64,000 bases of DNA from Actinomyces johnsonii (GTDB taxonomy: Bacteria; Actinomycetota; Actinomycetes; Actinomycetales; Actinomycetaceae). A program made the position numbers and the translations under genes. The notes under the pieces are model-generated. The model was not told the DNA's origin. It saw only the letters and a program-made list of their open reading frames with translations, and searched no databases. The stretch lies in the NCBI RefSeq assembly GCF_006546835.1, contig NZ_VICB01000004.1:1-64000 (forward strand), given 5' to 3'. Positions 41,348 to 51,905 of this stretch are shown one piece after another (position 1 is the stretch's first letter; each line of letters starts with the position of its first letter).

Positions 41348-43171
41348 ATGTCCTCGTCGTCCTCTCGTTCTCCCCGACCGGTCAACACAGCCGCCGAGGC
41401 GGTTCCCACCGCCCACGTCCCCACCGAGGGCCTCGTCAGCCCCGACCGCGTCCCCGTGCGCCGCGCCCTCGTCTCCGTCTACGACAAGACCGGCCTCGTT
41501 CCGCTCGCCCGGGCTCTGGCCGACGCCGGTATCGAGATCGTCTCCACCGGTTCCACCGCCGCCACCATCGCCGCCGCGGGCCTGGCCGTCACCCCGGTGG
41601 AGGAGGTCACCGGCTTGCCCGAGTGCCTCGAGGGCCGGGTCAAAACCCTCCACCCCGCCGTTCACGCCGGCATCCTCGCCGATCGCCGCAAGCCCGACCA
41701 CCTCGACCAGCTGGGGACCCTGGGGGTCGCCCCCATCGACCTGGTCGTCGTCAACCTCTACCCCTTCACCGATACCGTCGCCTCCGGCGCCCCCTTCGAC
41801 GCCTGCGTCGAGCAGATCGACATCGGCGGACCCGCCATGGTGCGCGCCGCCGCCAAGAATCACCCCGCCGTTGCCGTCGTCACCTGCCCCGAGCGCTACG
41901 ACGCCGTCGCCGCTGCCGTGCGCGAGGGCGGCTTCACCCTGGCCGATCGCCGCCGCCTGGCCGCCGAGGCCTTCGCCCATACCGCCGCCTACGACGCCGC
42001 CGTGTCCACCTGGCTGTCCGCGCAGGTCGAGGCCGACGCCGCGGACGGGGCCGGTTCGAGCGAGCCGGCCGCGCCTCCCGCCTATGTCGGCGTCGGCTAC
42101 GAGCGCCTGGCGAGCCTGCGCTACGGGGAGAATCCCCACCAGCGCGCCGCCGTCTACCGCACCGCCGGGGCGAGCGGGGGAGTGGCCGGCGCCCGCCAGC
42201 TCCACGGCAAGGCCATGAGCTACAACAACTACACCGACACCGACGCCGCGGTGCGCGCCGCCTACGACCACGGCGAGGTCGTCACGGTCGCCGTCGTCAA
42301 GCACGCCAACCCCTGCGGCATCGCCGTCTCGGCCGCCGGCGACGTCGCCGAGGCCCACCGCAAGGCCCACGCCTGCGACCCGGTCTCCGCCTACGGCGGC
42401 GTCATCGCCACCAACGCCACCGTCACCGCCGAGATGGCCCTCCAGATTAAGCCGATCTTCACCGAGGTCGTCGCCGCCCCCGCCTTCGCCGACGAGGCCG
42501 TGAAGATCCTGTCCGCCAAGAAGAACCTCCGCCTGCTCGTCGTCGAGGCCCCTCGGCGCGAGGGCTACGAGATCAAGCAGGTTTCCGGCGGCGCCGTCAT
42601 CCAGGAGCGCGACGTGCTCAGCGCCGACGGCGATGACCCGGCGACCTGGACCCTGGCCGCAGGGCCGGCCGCGGACGACGACCTCCTGGCCGAGCTCGCC
42701 TTCGCCTGGCGCTCGGTGCGCGCCGTGCGCTCCAACGCCGTCCTCCTGACCCAGGGCGGTGCCACCGTCGGGGTGGGCATGGGACAGGTCAACCGCGTCG
42801 ACTCCTGCAAGCTCGCCGTCGAGCGCGCCAACACCCTGGGCGCCCGCTCCACCGGCGACGCCGCAGCCGACAGCCCGCAGAAGGACCGGGCGGAGCCGGT
42901 GGAGAAGGGCGCTGTCGGCGGGGGCGACGCCGCCGAGGTCCTGGGAGACCCGACCGGAGAGGCGGCGAGCGCGCCCGAGCGCGCCCGCGGATCCGTGGCC
43001 GCCTCCGACGCCTTCTTCCCCTTCGCCGACGGGCTCCAGGTCCTCATCGATGCCGGAGTGCGCGCCGTCGTCCAGCCCGGTGGGTCCATTCGCGACCAGG
43101 AGGTCATCGACGCAGCTCAGGCAGCCGGCGTCACCATGTACCTCACCGGCACCCGCCACTTCGCCCACTGA
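41348..43171 (+). CDS. purH: Bifunctional AICAR transformylase/IMP cyclohydrolase
   Basis: Performs the last two steps of IMP synthesis. 607 residues from the ATG at 41348, with CAGGAG 5 bases upstream. The N-terminal MGS-like cyclohydrolase domain begins [20 protein letters not shown] and has [15 protein letters not shown]. The transformylase domain carries [22 protein letters not shown] and [10 protein letters not shown]. Unusual: about 50 residues of low-complexity sequence ([18 protein letters not shown] onward) are inserted between RANTLGAR and [12 protein letters not shown], where most homologues have a handful of residues. A polar 30-residue N-terminal extension is also present. purN is not found next to it. 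Confidence 0.94.
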   Translation: MSSSSSRSPRPVNTAAEAVPTAHVPTEGLVSPDRVPVRRALVSVYDKTGLVPLARALADAGIEIVSTGSTAATIAAAGLAVTPVEEVTGLPECLEGRVKTLHPAVHAGILADRRKPDHLDQLGTLGVAPIDLVVVNLYPFTDTVASGAPFDACVEQIDIGGPAMVRAAAKNHPAVAVVTCPERYDAVAAAVREGGFTLADRRRLAAEAFAHTAAYDAAVSTWLSAQVEADAADGAGSSEPAAPPAYVGVGYERLASLRYGENPHQRAAVYRTAGASGGVAGARQLHGKAMSYNNYTDTDAAVRAAYDHGEVVTVAVVKHANPCGIAVSAAGDVAEAHRKAHACDPVSAYGGVIATNATVTAEMALQIKPIFTEVVAAPAFADEAVKILSAKKNLRLLVVEAPRREGYEIKQVSGGAVIQERDVLSADGDDPATWTLAAGPAADDDLLAELAFAWRSVRAVRSNAVLLTQGGATVGVGMGQVNRVDSCKLAVERANTLGARSTGDAAADSPQKDRAEPVEKGAVGGGDAAEVLGDPTGEAASAPERARGSVAASDAFFPFADGLQVLIDAGVRAVVQPGGSIRDQEVIDAAQAAGVTMYLTGTRHFAH

Positions 43172-43179
43172 CCCGCTGC

Positions 43180-43222
43180 GGCGGCCCGGGCCCGTCGCTC
43201 TCGCTTCGGGCACGGGGCCGCC
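43180..43222 (+). terminator. G/C-rich hairpin after purH
   Basis: GGCGGCCC (43180-43187) pairs with GGGCCGCC (43215-43222) 9 bases after the purH stop, with further imperfect pairing inside. Confidence 0.4.
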
Positions 43223-43263
43223 CTTCGGGAGGAAGGTCGTGGACCGACGCCCCTGCGCGCCGA

Positions 43264-43269
43264 TAGGCT
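43264..43269 (+). promoter_or_regulatory. -10 box TAGGCT of a leaderless gene
   Basis: TAGGCT ends 7 bases before the GTG at 43277, so the DUF3017 mRNA is predicted to lack a leader. Confidence 0.45.
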
Positions 43270-43276
43270 CACCACC

Positions 43277-43576
43277 GTGACTCACGACCCGCATCCCCGG
43301 CAGGCCGAGCACAAGGAGCCCTACCGCACCATCTGTGTCATCCTCGTGGCCATTGGCCTGGCAGCGGTCCCGGCCATTGCGCTGCTGGGACACCGCCGCA
43401 TCGCCGTCCTATGGGCGGCCACCGGGATCCTGGCACTCGCCATCGTCAGGATCCAGCGCCCCGACGGCACCTGGCTGGCCGCGCGCAGCCGCCTGTTCGA
43501 CGTCGCCTTTGGAATCGCCCTGGCCGCAGTCCTGTTCCTCCTGTCCTCCTACGTCAACCTGCCCCACATCATGTAA
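43277..43576 (+). CDS. DUF3017 small membrane protein
   Basis: 99 residues: polar N-terminus, then three hydrophobic segments (TICVILVAIGLAAVPAIALL, IAVLWAATGILALAIVRI, FGIALAAVLFLLSSYV). Length, topology and the RAxxxxFDVAFGIALA-like region fit DUF3017, an actinobacterial family usually near folD, purH or mdh. Function unknown. GTG start, predicted leaderless. Confidence 0.75.
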   Translation: MTHDPHPRQAEHKEPYRTICVILVAIGLAAVPAIALLGHRRIAVLWAATGILALAIVRIQRPDGTWLAARSRLFDVAFGIALAAVLFLLSSYVNLPHIM

Positions 43577-43758
43577 GCGGCGCCGTCGCGTTATCGGCCC
43601 CGGCGATTTCTCCAGCCGGCATGATCACTCTCCTCCTGTGATCTGGGCCGTTCGGGTCCCATTTCTCGGTCCGAGGCGGCGCCGTCACCGGCCGGTGTGG
43701 CACGCTGGGCCCAGTCCAGACGTCCTGTCACCATCGTTTCACTCTCTGAAGGTCCCCT

Positions 43759-45108
43759 ATGTCACGCAATCCCTCGGCTCCGCCTTCCCTGGGGCACCGC
43801 CTCAGCCACAGCATCCTGACCTGGGTCATCGGCGCGATCGTCCTGGCACTGATCGTGGGCTCGATCCGGGTCGGCGGCCGCCCGATCGTCCCCAAGCCCG
43901 TCGGCAACATCTTCGCGACCTTCTCCGACCTGTTCAGCCAGTTCCTCAGCTTCGCCATCCCGCTCATCATCATCGGGCTCGTGACCCCCGCCATCGCCGA
44001 CCTGGGGCGCGGCGCCGGCAAGTGGCTCGGCGTCACCACGGCCCTGGCCTACACCTCCACCCTCTTCGCCGGCTTCCTCACCTTCCTGGTGTGCGCCGCC
44101 ACCTTCCCCCGCCTGCTCGCCGGAACCTCACTGGCTGACGTAGCCAAGCCCGAAGGGGCCCTGAGCAGCTACTTCACCGTGGAGATGCCGCCGGCCGTCG
44201 AGGTCATGACCGCTCTGCTGCTCTCCTTCGTCCTGGGCATCGGCCTGTCCATGGTGCCCCGGGGCGTCCTGCGCAAGGGCTTCATCGAGTTCCGGGCCAT
44301 CATCACCCGCCTCATCGAGCGGATCATCATCCCGCTGCTGCCCCTGCACATCTTCGGCATCTTCCTCAACCTCACCTACACCGGTGCGGCTGGAGCCGTC
44401 ATGAAAGCGCTTCTGCGCGTCGTCGTCGTGGTCCTCATCCTCGAGGTCGTTATCCTGGGCATCCAGTTCGTCGTCGCCGGAGTCGTTGGCCGCCGCAACC
44501 CGCTCAGGGCCCTGGTCACCATGATTCCGGCCTACCTGACGGCACTGGGCACGTCCTCCTCGGCGGCCACGATCCCGGTCACCCTGCGCCAGACCAAGAA
44601 GAACGGCGTATCCGACGCCGTGGCCTCTTTCACCGTCCCCCTGTGCGCCACGATCCACCTGGCGGGATCGACCTCGAAGATCTTCTCCTTCGCCTTCGCC
44701 ATCGTCCTTACCCAGGACCTGCACGTGAGCACCGCCCAGTGGGTCGGTTTCATCTTCATGCTCGGCATCACGATGGTGGCCGCGCCGGGCGTGCCCGGAG
44801 GCGCCATCATGGCGGCCACCGGTCTGCTGTCCTCCATGCTCGGCTTCAACGACCAGCAGGTGGCCCTCATGATCGCCACCTACATCGCCCTGGACTCCTT
44901 CGGCACCGCCACGAACGTCACCGGTGACGGCGCCATCGCCATCATCGTGGACCGCATGGCGGGCGGCTCCGTCAACGACGAGGGCGACCCGGAGAACGTT
45001 CGCGAGCTCTCCTTCGACGGCATGGCCTACCTCCATGCGGTCAGCGTCGAAGGGGTTGTCAGCCCCGAGGAGCTGGAGGCCTCCGCCGCCGCCCGCTCCA
45101 GCGAGTAG
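43759..45108 (+). CDS. Dicarboxylate/amino acid:cation symporter (DAACS family)
   Basis: 449 residues, eight membrane helices and two re-entrant loops in the glutamate-transporter fold. The Ser-rich loop GTSSSAATIP (264-273) and VPLCATIHLAGS are family hallmarks; DSFGTATNVTGDGAIAIIVD is the substrate- and sodium-binding helix 8 region. The binding-site Arg of glutamate/aspartate carriers is not at the usual place in NVTGDGAIAIIV, so the substrate may be a neutral amino acid such as serine or threonine (inference). Ends at the perfect hairpin at 45124. Confidence 0.88.
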   Translation: MSRNPSAPPSLGHRLSHSILTWVIGAIVLALIVGSIRVGGRPIVPKPVGNIFATFSDLFSQFLSFAIPLIIIGLVTPAIADLGRGAGKWLGVTTALAYTSTLFAGFLTFLVCAATFPRLLAGTSLADVAKPEGALSSYFTVEMPPAVEVMTALLLSFVLGIGLSMVPRGVLRKGFIEFRAIITRLIERIIIPLLPLHIFGIFLNLTYTGAAGAVMKALLRVVVVVLILEVVILGIQFVVAGVVGRRNPLRALVTMIPAYLTALGTSSSAATIPVTLRQTKKNGVSDAVASFTVPLCATIHLAGSTSKIFSFAFAIVLTQDLHVSTAQWVGFIFMLGITMVAAPGVPGGAIMAATGLLSSMLGFNDQQVALMIATYIALDSFGTATNVTGDGAIAIIVDRMAGGSVNDEGDPENVRELSFDGMAYLHAVSVEGVVSPEELEASAAARSSE

Positions 45109-45123
45109 AACGGCAGCCACCCA

Positions 45124-45162
45124 ATCGGGCGCCGAGAGTCACCGGAACTCTCGGCGCCCGAT
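45124..45162. terminator. Bidirectional terminator between symporter and ABC genes
   Basis: ATCGGGCGCCGAGAGT and ACTCTCGGCGCCCGAT, 16-base perfect arms around a 7-base loop, between converging stop codons (45108 and 45174). Confidence 0.85.
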
Positions 45163-45173
45163 CTGTGCATCCG

Positions 45174-47021
45174 TCAGTGGCCGCGGGCGGTCAGGGTGCG
45201 CAGCGCTCCGGGCTCGGCCAGGAGCTTGGCCGGCGGACCGGCCTGCACCACCGTCCCGGCGTCCATGACCACGACGTGGTCGGCCTGCTCGGACCACTGC
45301 AGGCGGTGGGTGATCTCGATGATCGTGGCCTGCGGCAGGTAGGTGCGCACCCCGATCCGTACCCGCTCATCCAACTCGGGGTCCAGGTGAGAGGTGAACT
45401 CGTCCAGGATGAGTACTCCGGGGTTGGCGAGGAGGGCTCGCGCCAGCGCCAGACGCTGTCGCTGGCCTCCGGACAGGGACTGCCCGCGTTCGCCCACAAG
45501 GGTGTCGTAGCCGTCCTCGAGGGCCTCGATGTCCTCATCGATGCAGGCGGCCCGGCAGGCCCGGACCACCTGGGCGTCACTGGCCGCCGGCGCCGCCAGA
45601 CGCACATTGTCCGCGATGGTGGCACGCATGAGGTGGACCCTCTGATCCACCATGCCGATCTCCTGGTAGAGGCTGATCGCCCGCAGGTCGGCCACGTCCT
45701 GGCCGTCGATGAGGATGCGGCCCGAGTCCGGCTCGTCGTATCGCATGGCCAGCTGGGCCAGCGTCGACTTGCCCGATCCGGAGGCCCCCACGATGCAGGT
45801 CCACTTACCGGCCCTGGCCCTGACACTTACTCCGCGGACGGCCTGCGCGGCGGTGTTGGGGTAGGAGTAGGTGACGTCCTGCCACAGGACCTCATGCGAG
45901 ATACCGCCGGTCAGCTCTTGATCGCCGTCGCGTACCTCCACCGGGGCGTTGACGACCTCCCACACCCTTTCGGCCGAGGCGAAGGAGGCGTTGAGCGCGC
46001 CGGCGAGCTCCTCGACGCCGCGCACGGTCTCGCTCATCCGCAGCACCGCCGCCGCGGCGGCCGCAAGCAGGGGGACGCCCGCACCGCGGCCGGTGGTGGG
46101 CAGCATCGCCCCCACCACGACGACGGCGATCGGCGCGGTCAGGCTCGCCATCTGGTTGACGCCCCGGCGCACGGAGGCCCACTGGCCCACGGGCCGTGAG
46201 GCGCCGGTGATCTCGGCGTCGATCCTGGCCATCTCGTCGAGACGCACCCGGCTGCGTCCGTACCCGACGACCTCGCTCATGCCTTGGACGGTGTCGGTGA
46301 CGTGCTGGGTGAGGTCCGCCCGCGCCGCCGAGCTGGATCGGGAGGCCTCCAGGGAGGCGGTGAATCCCAGACGGGGCACGATGAGCAGCTGGAGCGCCAC
46401 GAAGGGGAGCACGGTCAGGGCCACCAGCCAGGACACCTTGAGACCGATGACCGCGAGCACCACGAGCGGGGTGATGACGGCGGAGACCGCCGGGGCGAAG
46501 GTGTGGGCGAAGAAGACCTCGATGCGGTCCACGTCCTTGGTGGCTCGCGACAGTAGGTCGCCCGAGCGGGAGGTCGCACTGACCCGGGGCGAGCGGGGGA
46601 TGAGCGAGCGGAAGATCTGCCCCCGCAGCAACTCGAGGGCCTTGAAAGCCACCAGGTGGCCCAGGAACTGCTCGGCGTAGCGCAGGGCGGCCTTGAGTAT
46701 CGACAGGCCCGCCATGACGGCCAGCACCGGCCAGATGGCCGGCAATGGTGCGCCGCTCGTCATCGCCAGCCCCATCGAGGCCACGGCGTAGGCCCCCAGG
46801 GCGAACAGGGACACGCCGCTGAGCAGGTCGATGGTGCGGCACAGGGTGGAGCCCAGCAGCGGTGATAGCACCGGGCGGGTGACATGAAGCAGCCAGCGCA
46901 CCAGCACCGTGCGCGACGGCCGCTGCGGCCCTGAGTCGCCGTCGTTCCCGCTCACCGCGTTCTCAGTCGGTGCGCCGACGTCGTGCGGCCGGGCCGCCGG
47001 CGAGCGTCTGGTCCGGATCAT
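45174..47021 (-). CDS. ABC exporter, fused membrane and ATPase domains (CydC-like subunit)
   Basis: 615 residues. Six-helix type-I exporter domain (about 40-340), then the nucleotide-binding domain: Walker A GASGSGKST, signature LSGGQRQR, Walker B VLILDEF and the H-loop ITHRL. VWEVVNAPVEVRDGDQE links the two. The ATG overlaps the stop of the upstream partner (ATGA), so the pair is coupled and likely heterodimeric. CydDC exports thiols for cytochrome bd assembly, but cydAB are absent here and the same layout is used by siderophore and drug exporters, so the substrate is open. Confidence 0.87.
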   Translation of the reverse strand: MIRTRRSPAARPHDVGAPTENAVSGNDGDSGPQRPSRTVLVRWLLHVTRPVLSPLLGSTLCRTIDLLSGVSLFALGAYAVASMGLAMTSGAPLPAIWPVLAVMAGLSILKAALRYAEQFLGHLVAFKALELLRGQIFRSLIPRSPRVSATSRSGDLLSRATKDVDRIEVFFAHTFAPAVSAVITPLVVLAVIGLKVSWLVALTVLPFVALQLLIVPRLGFTASLEASRSSSAARADLTQHVTDTVQGMSEVVGYGRSRVRLDEMARIDAEITGASRPVGQWASVRRGVNQMASLTAPIAVVVVGAMLPTTGRGAGVPLLAAAAAAVLRMSETVRGVEELAGALNASFASAERVWEVVNAPVEVRDGDQELTGGISHEVLWQDVTYSYPNTAAQAVRGVSVRARAGKWTCIVGASGSGKSTLAQLAMRYDEPDSGRILIDGQDVADLRAISLYQEIGMVDQRVHLMRATIADNVRLAAPAASDAQVVRACRAACIDEDIEALEDGYDTLVGERGQSLSGGQRQRLALARALLANPGVLILDEFTSHLDPELDERVRIGVRTYLPQATIIEITHRLQWSEQADHVVVMDAGTVVQAGPPAKLLAEPGALRTLTARGH

Positions 47022-48829
47022 GACCGCGCCTCCCCACTCTGCGCGGTGGCCGCCCCGTCGGAGGTTCCGCCTTCGTGAGCGTCGTCGGCGGCGCCGCCGG
47101 TGCCGGCCGGTGCCTTGGCCGTACCCGCCTCGTGAATCCCGCGGGCCGCGACCCTGACGATCCGGTCGGCGTTGACCAGCGCCCCCTCGCGGTGCGAGAT
47201 GGTGATGACGGTGCGGCCCCGGGCCAGTTGCTCGATGGACTCGACGATAGCGGCCTCGCTGGCCAGGTCCACCTGGCTGGTGGGCTCGTCCAGCAGCAGC
47301 AAGGGGCGGTCGGCCAGTACCGCGCGTGCGAGCGACAGGCGCTGGGCCTGCCCGCCGGAGAGCCCCAGTCCGGCCTCACCGACCTGCGTCTCCAGCCCCG
47401 CGGGCATGAGCGCGACCTCCTTGTCGAGACGGGCTGCTTCCAGGGCGTGCCACATCTGCGACGGCGTCGCATAGGGCTGGGCCAGGCGCAGGTTGTCCGC
47501 GATCGTCCCGGTGAACAGCCACGTCGTCTGCGCCACCAGGGCGGAGGCCTCGCGCACCTCGTCCTGAGTGGCGGCGGTGAGCTCGGCTCCCTCGACGCGC
47601 AGCGAGCCCGCGCTGGGCAGCAGGTTCCCTGAGAGCATCGCCATGAGCGTCGATTTTCCCGCACCCGAGGGACCCACGACCGCTAGGTGCTCACCGCGCC
47701 GCACGACCAAATTCACGCCCTCGAGCACCGGCTCCTCGTCCCAGGTGGCCGCGACGTCGTCGAGCACGACGATGTCCTGTGCCGTCGCGCCAGCCGGGGT
47801 ACCCGCCTCCGGGCGGGCACTCGGCGCGGACCGGGGCAGGGGCCGTGCCAGAATCCGGCGGATGGCGCGCTGATTGGCCATGCCTCCCATCCCCACGTAG
47901 AAGAAGGCGCCCACGTGGTCGAGCGGCTCCAGGAGCACGTAGGAGGTCAGGACGATCGCCAGTGCATCGCCGACGCCGATCGCTCCGTCCGACAGGCGCA
48001 CGAGGGCCATCCCCGCGGCCACGGTGATGAGGAACAGGGAGAACAGGCTGTCGGTGAGCAGGATGACGAGCTGGTTTCCCGCCAACAGGCCCATGACGGC
48101 GCGCCGGTTCGTCTCCCCCTCCAGGCGCAGGCGGGCGCTGATGCGCTCGGCCGCCCGGGCCAGGGTGAGGGTCCGCAACCCCTGGATGGCGTCGAGGTAC
48201 TCGGCGGCCAGACGCGTGCGCGCACGCCTGGAGTCCGACGACGATGCCCGCAGACGCGAGTGGCAGAAGGTGATGAAGACCGGTACCACGATGACGGCCA
48301 CCCCCAGAATCACGGCGGGTGCGACGTCGACCGCCGCGGCCAGCTCGATGAGCACCAGCAGGGGCGCCGCCGCCGCGGCCAGAGTGGGGGCGAGGAAGGT
48401 CTGACGGTAGAGGGCCACGCGCTCGGCGCCGTCGGTCAGGAGGGAGACGGTGGCGCCGCTGCGCACGTCGGCGGCGCGCGCCGGCCCCAGGCCGAGCAGA
48501 TGGGCTAGCGTGAGCCGGCGCAGGTGGACCTCTTCGCTGAGCGCACTGGAGCGGGCGACCCGCTGGGCCAGCAGCTGACAGATGGCGCTCAGGACCGCTG
48601 CGGCCAGCGCCTGGGCCAGCAGGCCCACCGCAGGCGAGGAGACCAGCAGGGCCCCCAGGGCGCGCCCGGTGGAGATGAGGCACCAGCCCGAGCCCAGGGC
48701 GCCCAGCAGCGTCAGACCGAAGGAGACGGCGCCCGAGCGGCGCCCGGCGGACGAGGAGATTCGGGCCGGGGGCTTAGAGCCCCGACGCAGCGGCGCCGGG
48801 AGAAGTACGGGGGATCGACGTGAGCTCAT
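47018..48829 (-). CDS. ABC exporter, fused membrane and ATPase domains (CydD-like subunit)
   Basis: 603 residues from the ATG at 48829 (AGGA 6 bases upstream; a GTG lies one codon earlier). The membrane domain includes LYRQTFLAPTLAAAAAPLLV, typical of the CydD side. ATPase: Walker A GPSGAGKST, signature LSGGQAQR, Walker B LLLLDEPTSQVD and ISHRE. The catalytic Glu after Walker B is normal in both subunits (DEF/DEP). The C-terminal 50 residues are low-complexity (GTAKAPAGTGGAADDAHEGG). First gene of the pair. Confidence 0.87.
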   Translation of the reverse strand: MSSRRSPVLLPAPLRRGSKPPARISSSAGRRSGAVSFGLTLLGALGSGWCLISTGRALGALLVSSPAVGLLAQALAAAVLSAICQLLAQRVARSSALSEEVHLRRLTLAHLLGLGPARAADVRSGATVSLLTDGAERVALYRQTFLAPTLAAAAAPLLVLIELAAAVDVAPAVILGVAVIVVPVFITFCHSRLRASSSDSRRARTRLAAEYLDAIQGLRTLTLARAAERISARLRLEGETNRRAVMGLLAGNQLVILLTDSLFSLFLITVAAGMALVRLSDGAIGVGDALAIVLTSYVLLEPLDHVGAFFYVGMGGMANQRAIRRILARPLPRSAPSARPEAGTPAGATAQDIVVLDDVAATWDEEPVLEGVNLVVRRGEHLAVVGPSGAGKSTLMAMLSGNLLPSAGSLRVEGAELTAATQDEVREASALVAQTTWLFTGTIADNLRLAQPYATPSQMWHALEAARLDKEVALMPAGLETQVGEAGLGLSGGQAQRLSLARAVLADRPLLLLDEPTSQVDLASEAAIVESIEQLARGRTVITISHREGALVNADRIVRVAARGIHEAGTAKAPAGTGGAADDAHEGGTSDGAATAQSGEARS

Positions 48830-48972
48830 CACGGTCCTGGAGGCGAGAAGCGGGCTGGGGGAGGGCCCCAGAGTATCGATCGAGACGGGGTGCTGTCAGG
48901 ACCGGGACGGATCACGCCTGGATCACCGGGCGCCAGCAGGATCTCCACCACTGTCGGTCAAGGAAGTGGTGA

Positions 48973-50070
<1,098 letters not shown>

Positions 50071-50184
50071 GCGCTCTGAGCTATCCGGCTCGGCGCTCGG
50101 GCTCGGCCTGAGAGCGTGCTGGGCCGCCTCGTCCGCAGTCTGGTACAGACCACTCGGCGCCACTGAGCCTGTTCGGTGCTCACC

Positions 50185-50221
50185 AGGTCCTCGCTGCTTA
50201 CTGAGCAGCGAGGACCTTTTT
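50185..50221 (+). terminator. Intrinsic terminator after mdh
   Basis: AGGTCCTCGCTGCT pairs perfectly with AGCAGCGAGGACCT around TACTG and is followed by a T-run, the only textbook U-tract terminator seen in the window. Confidence 0.9.
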
Positions 50222-50263
50222 CATGCTCGCGACGCACAGGCTGCTGGTTGAACCATTGCCATT

Positions 50264-50279
50264 ACTGGTATAGACCTGT
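50264..50279. promoter_or_regulatory. DasR-like (GntR/HutC) operator before the sugar ABC operon
   Basis: ACTGGTATAGACCTGT matches the DasR-type consensus ACTGGTCTAGACCAGT at 14 of 16 positions. A TATAGA -10-like box lies inside it, so binding would block transcription. A further half site AGGTCTA is at 50338-50344. In streptomycetes DasR responds to amino-sugar phosphates; no such regulator gene is in the window. The rest of 50222-50448 is AT-rich with no gene. Confidence 0.65.
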
Positions 50280-50448
50280 GGTGGTCGACCGGAATAATGA
50301 TTGTTTGCGCAATATATGTTTGAGTTTCGCTCAACTTAGGTCTACTCTCTGCCCTGTTGAGATCAGATGACTGGATGACATCTCCTCTCACCGCCCGCGG
50401 CGACGGTGCCGTGGACATGAAACAACGTCGTTTCTAAGGAGCAGTCCC

Positions 50449-51768
50449 ATGCGTCCCACCCACTACCTCTCCCGCCGCGCCGTGCTGGCGGGGCTGGGAA
50501 CCACTGCAGTCGCCGCCACCCTGGCCGCCTGCGCGACCTCCGGCAGCTCCGGCTCGAAGTCCGGTGGAGCCGCCGGCGAAGGGGACGCCAGCCAGGTCGA
50601 CGTCGTCACCTGGTGGTCGGCCGGCTCGGAGAAGCTCGGCCTGGATGCCCTGGTCAAGGTCTTCAACGAGCAGTTCCCCAAGACGAAGTTCGAGAACAAG
50701 GCCGTCTCCGGCGGCGCCGGCAGCCAGGCCAAGCAGAAGCTCGCCGCGGACCTGGCCGCCAAGAACCCGCCGGACACCTACCAGGCCCACGCCGGTGCCG
50801 AGATCAAGGACCACATCGAGGCCGGCTACCTACTGGACGTCTCCAGCCTCTACGAGGAGTTCAAGCTCAACGAGGCATTCCCCGCCGCGCTCATGGACCG
50901 CCTCAAGGACTCCGACGGCAAGATCTACTCGGTGCCCTCCAACATCCACCGGGCCAACGTCGTGTGGGCCTCGGTTCCCGCACTCAAGGCCGCCGGGCTC
51001 GACCCGACCAAGCCCGCCACCACCATCGACGCCTGGATCGCAGACATGGAGAAGGTCAAGGCCGCCGGCCTGACGCCCATCACCATGGGCATGGCCTGGA
51101 CCCAGCTCGAGCTGCTCGAGACCATCCTCATCGCCGACCTGGGCGTGGACGCCTACAACGGGCTCTTCGACGGCAAGACCGACTGGGGCGGCGCCGAGGT
51201 CACCAAGGCGCTTGAACACTACAAGACGATCGTGGGCTACACCGACTCCTCTCTCTACACCGAGGACTGGGAGCCCGCCATGAAACCCATCATGGACGGC
51301 AAGGCCGCCTTCAACGTCATGGGCGACTGGGCAGTGGCCGGCTTCGACGCCGCCGGAAAGAAGGCCGGAGAGGATTACGTCTACTTCCCGGTCCCGGGCA
51401 CCGACGGCATCTTCGACTTCCTGGCCGACTCCTTCACCCTGCCTGACGGCGCCAAGCACCCCGGCGGAGCCAAGAACTGGCTCAACGCGATCTCCTCCAA
51501 GGACGGCCAGATCGCCTTCAACACCGTCAAGGGCTCTATCCCCGCCCGCACGGACCTCACCGACGAGGAGAAGGGCAAGTTCTCCGAGTACCAGCGCTCG
51601 GCCATGGAGTCCTTCGCCAAGGACAAGATCGTCTCCTCCATCGCCCACGGCGCGGCCCTGCCGGCCAAGGCCACCAACGCGATGAACGATGCCCTGACCA
51701 AGTTCGCCCAGGGCGCCTCCGACGTCACCGCGCTCCAGGCGGATCTCAAGGCCGCTGCCGCCTCCTGA
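50449..51768 (+). CDS. Sugar ABC transporter substrate-binding lipoprotein
   Basis: 439 residues, family 1 solute-binding protein. The signal has twin arginines (LSRRAVLAG) and a lipobox LAAC with Cys28 as the lipid anchor, so it may leave by the Tat route. The mature N-terminus VDVVTWWSAGSEKLGLDALV and AKNPPDTYQAHAG resemble glucose/mannose-type binding proteins (GtsA-like). AAGGAG is 7 bases before the ATG. First gene of a three-gene operon with two permeases; the DasR-like site upstream suggests amino-sugar control, though the protein itself looks more like a glucose/mannose binder. Confidence 0.9.
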   Translation: MRPTHYLSRRAVLAGLGTTAVAATLAACATSGSSGSKSGGAAGEGDASQVDVVTWWSAGSEKLGLDALVKVFNEQFPKTKFENKAVSGGAGSQAKQKLAADLAAKNPPDTYQAHAGAEIKDHIEAGYLLDVSSLYEEFKLNEAFPAALMDRLKDSDGKIYSVPSNIHRANVVWASVPALKAAGLDPTKPATTIDAWIADMEKVKAAGLTPITMGMAWTQLELLETILIADLGVDAYNGLFDGKTDWGGAEVTKALEHYKTIVGYTDSSLYTEDWEPAMKPIMDGKAAFNVMGDWAVAGFDAAGKKAGEDYVYFPVPGTDGIFDFLADSFTLPDGAKHPGGAKNWLNAISSKDGQIAFNTVKGSIPARTDLTDEEKGKFSEYQRSAMESFAKDKIVSSIAHGAALPAKATNAMNDALTKFAQGASDVTALQADLKAAAAS

Positions 51769-51905
51769 TCGGCTCTCCGGGGGCGGGAACGGGCCGCGCG
51801 TCCGCACCGGTTCGTTCCCTTCCTCGGGCCGCTCGCCCACCGGATGACCGGTGGCCACCACCACTGCGGGCCGATCCGCCCGCCACAACGCATCAGGAGA
51901 AACAC

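Noticed and set aside
41084..43393. 769-codon minus-strand open frame opposite purH
   Set aside because: Gly/Asp/Val-rich shadow; purH is a clear family member.
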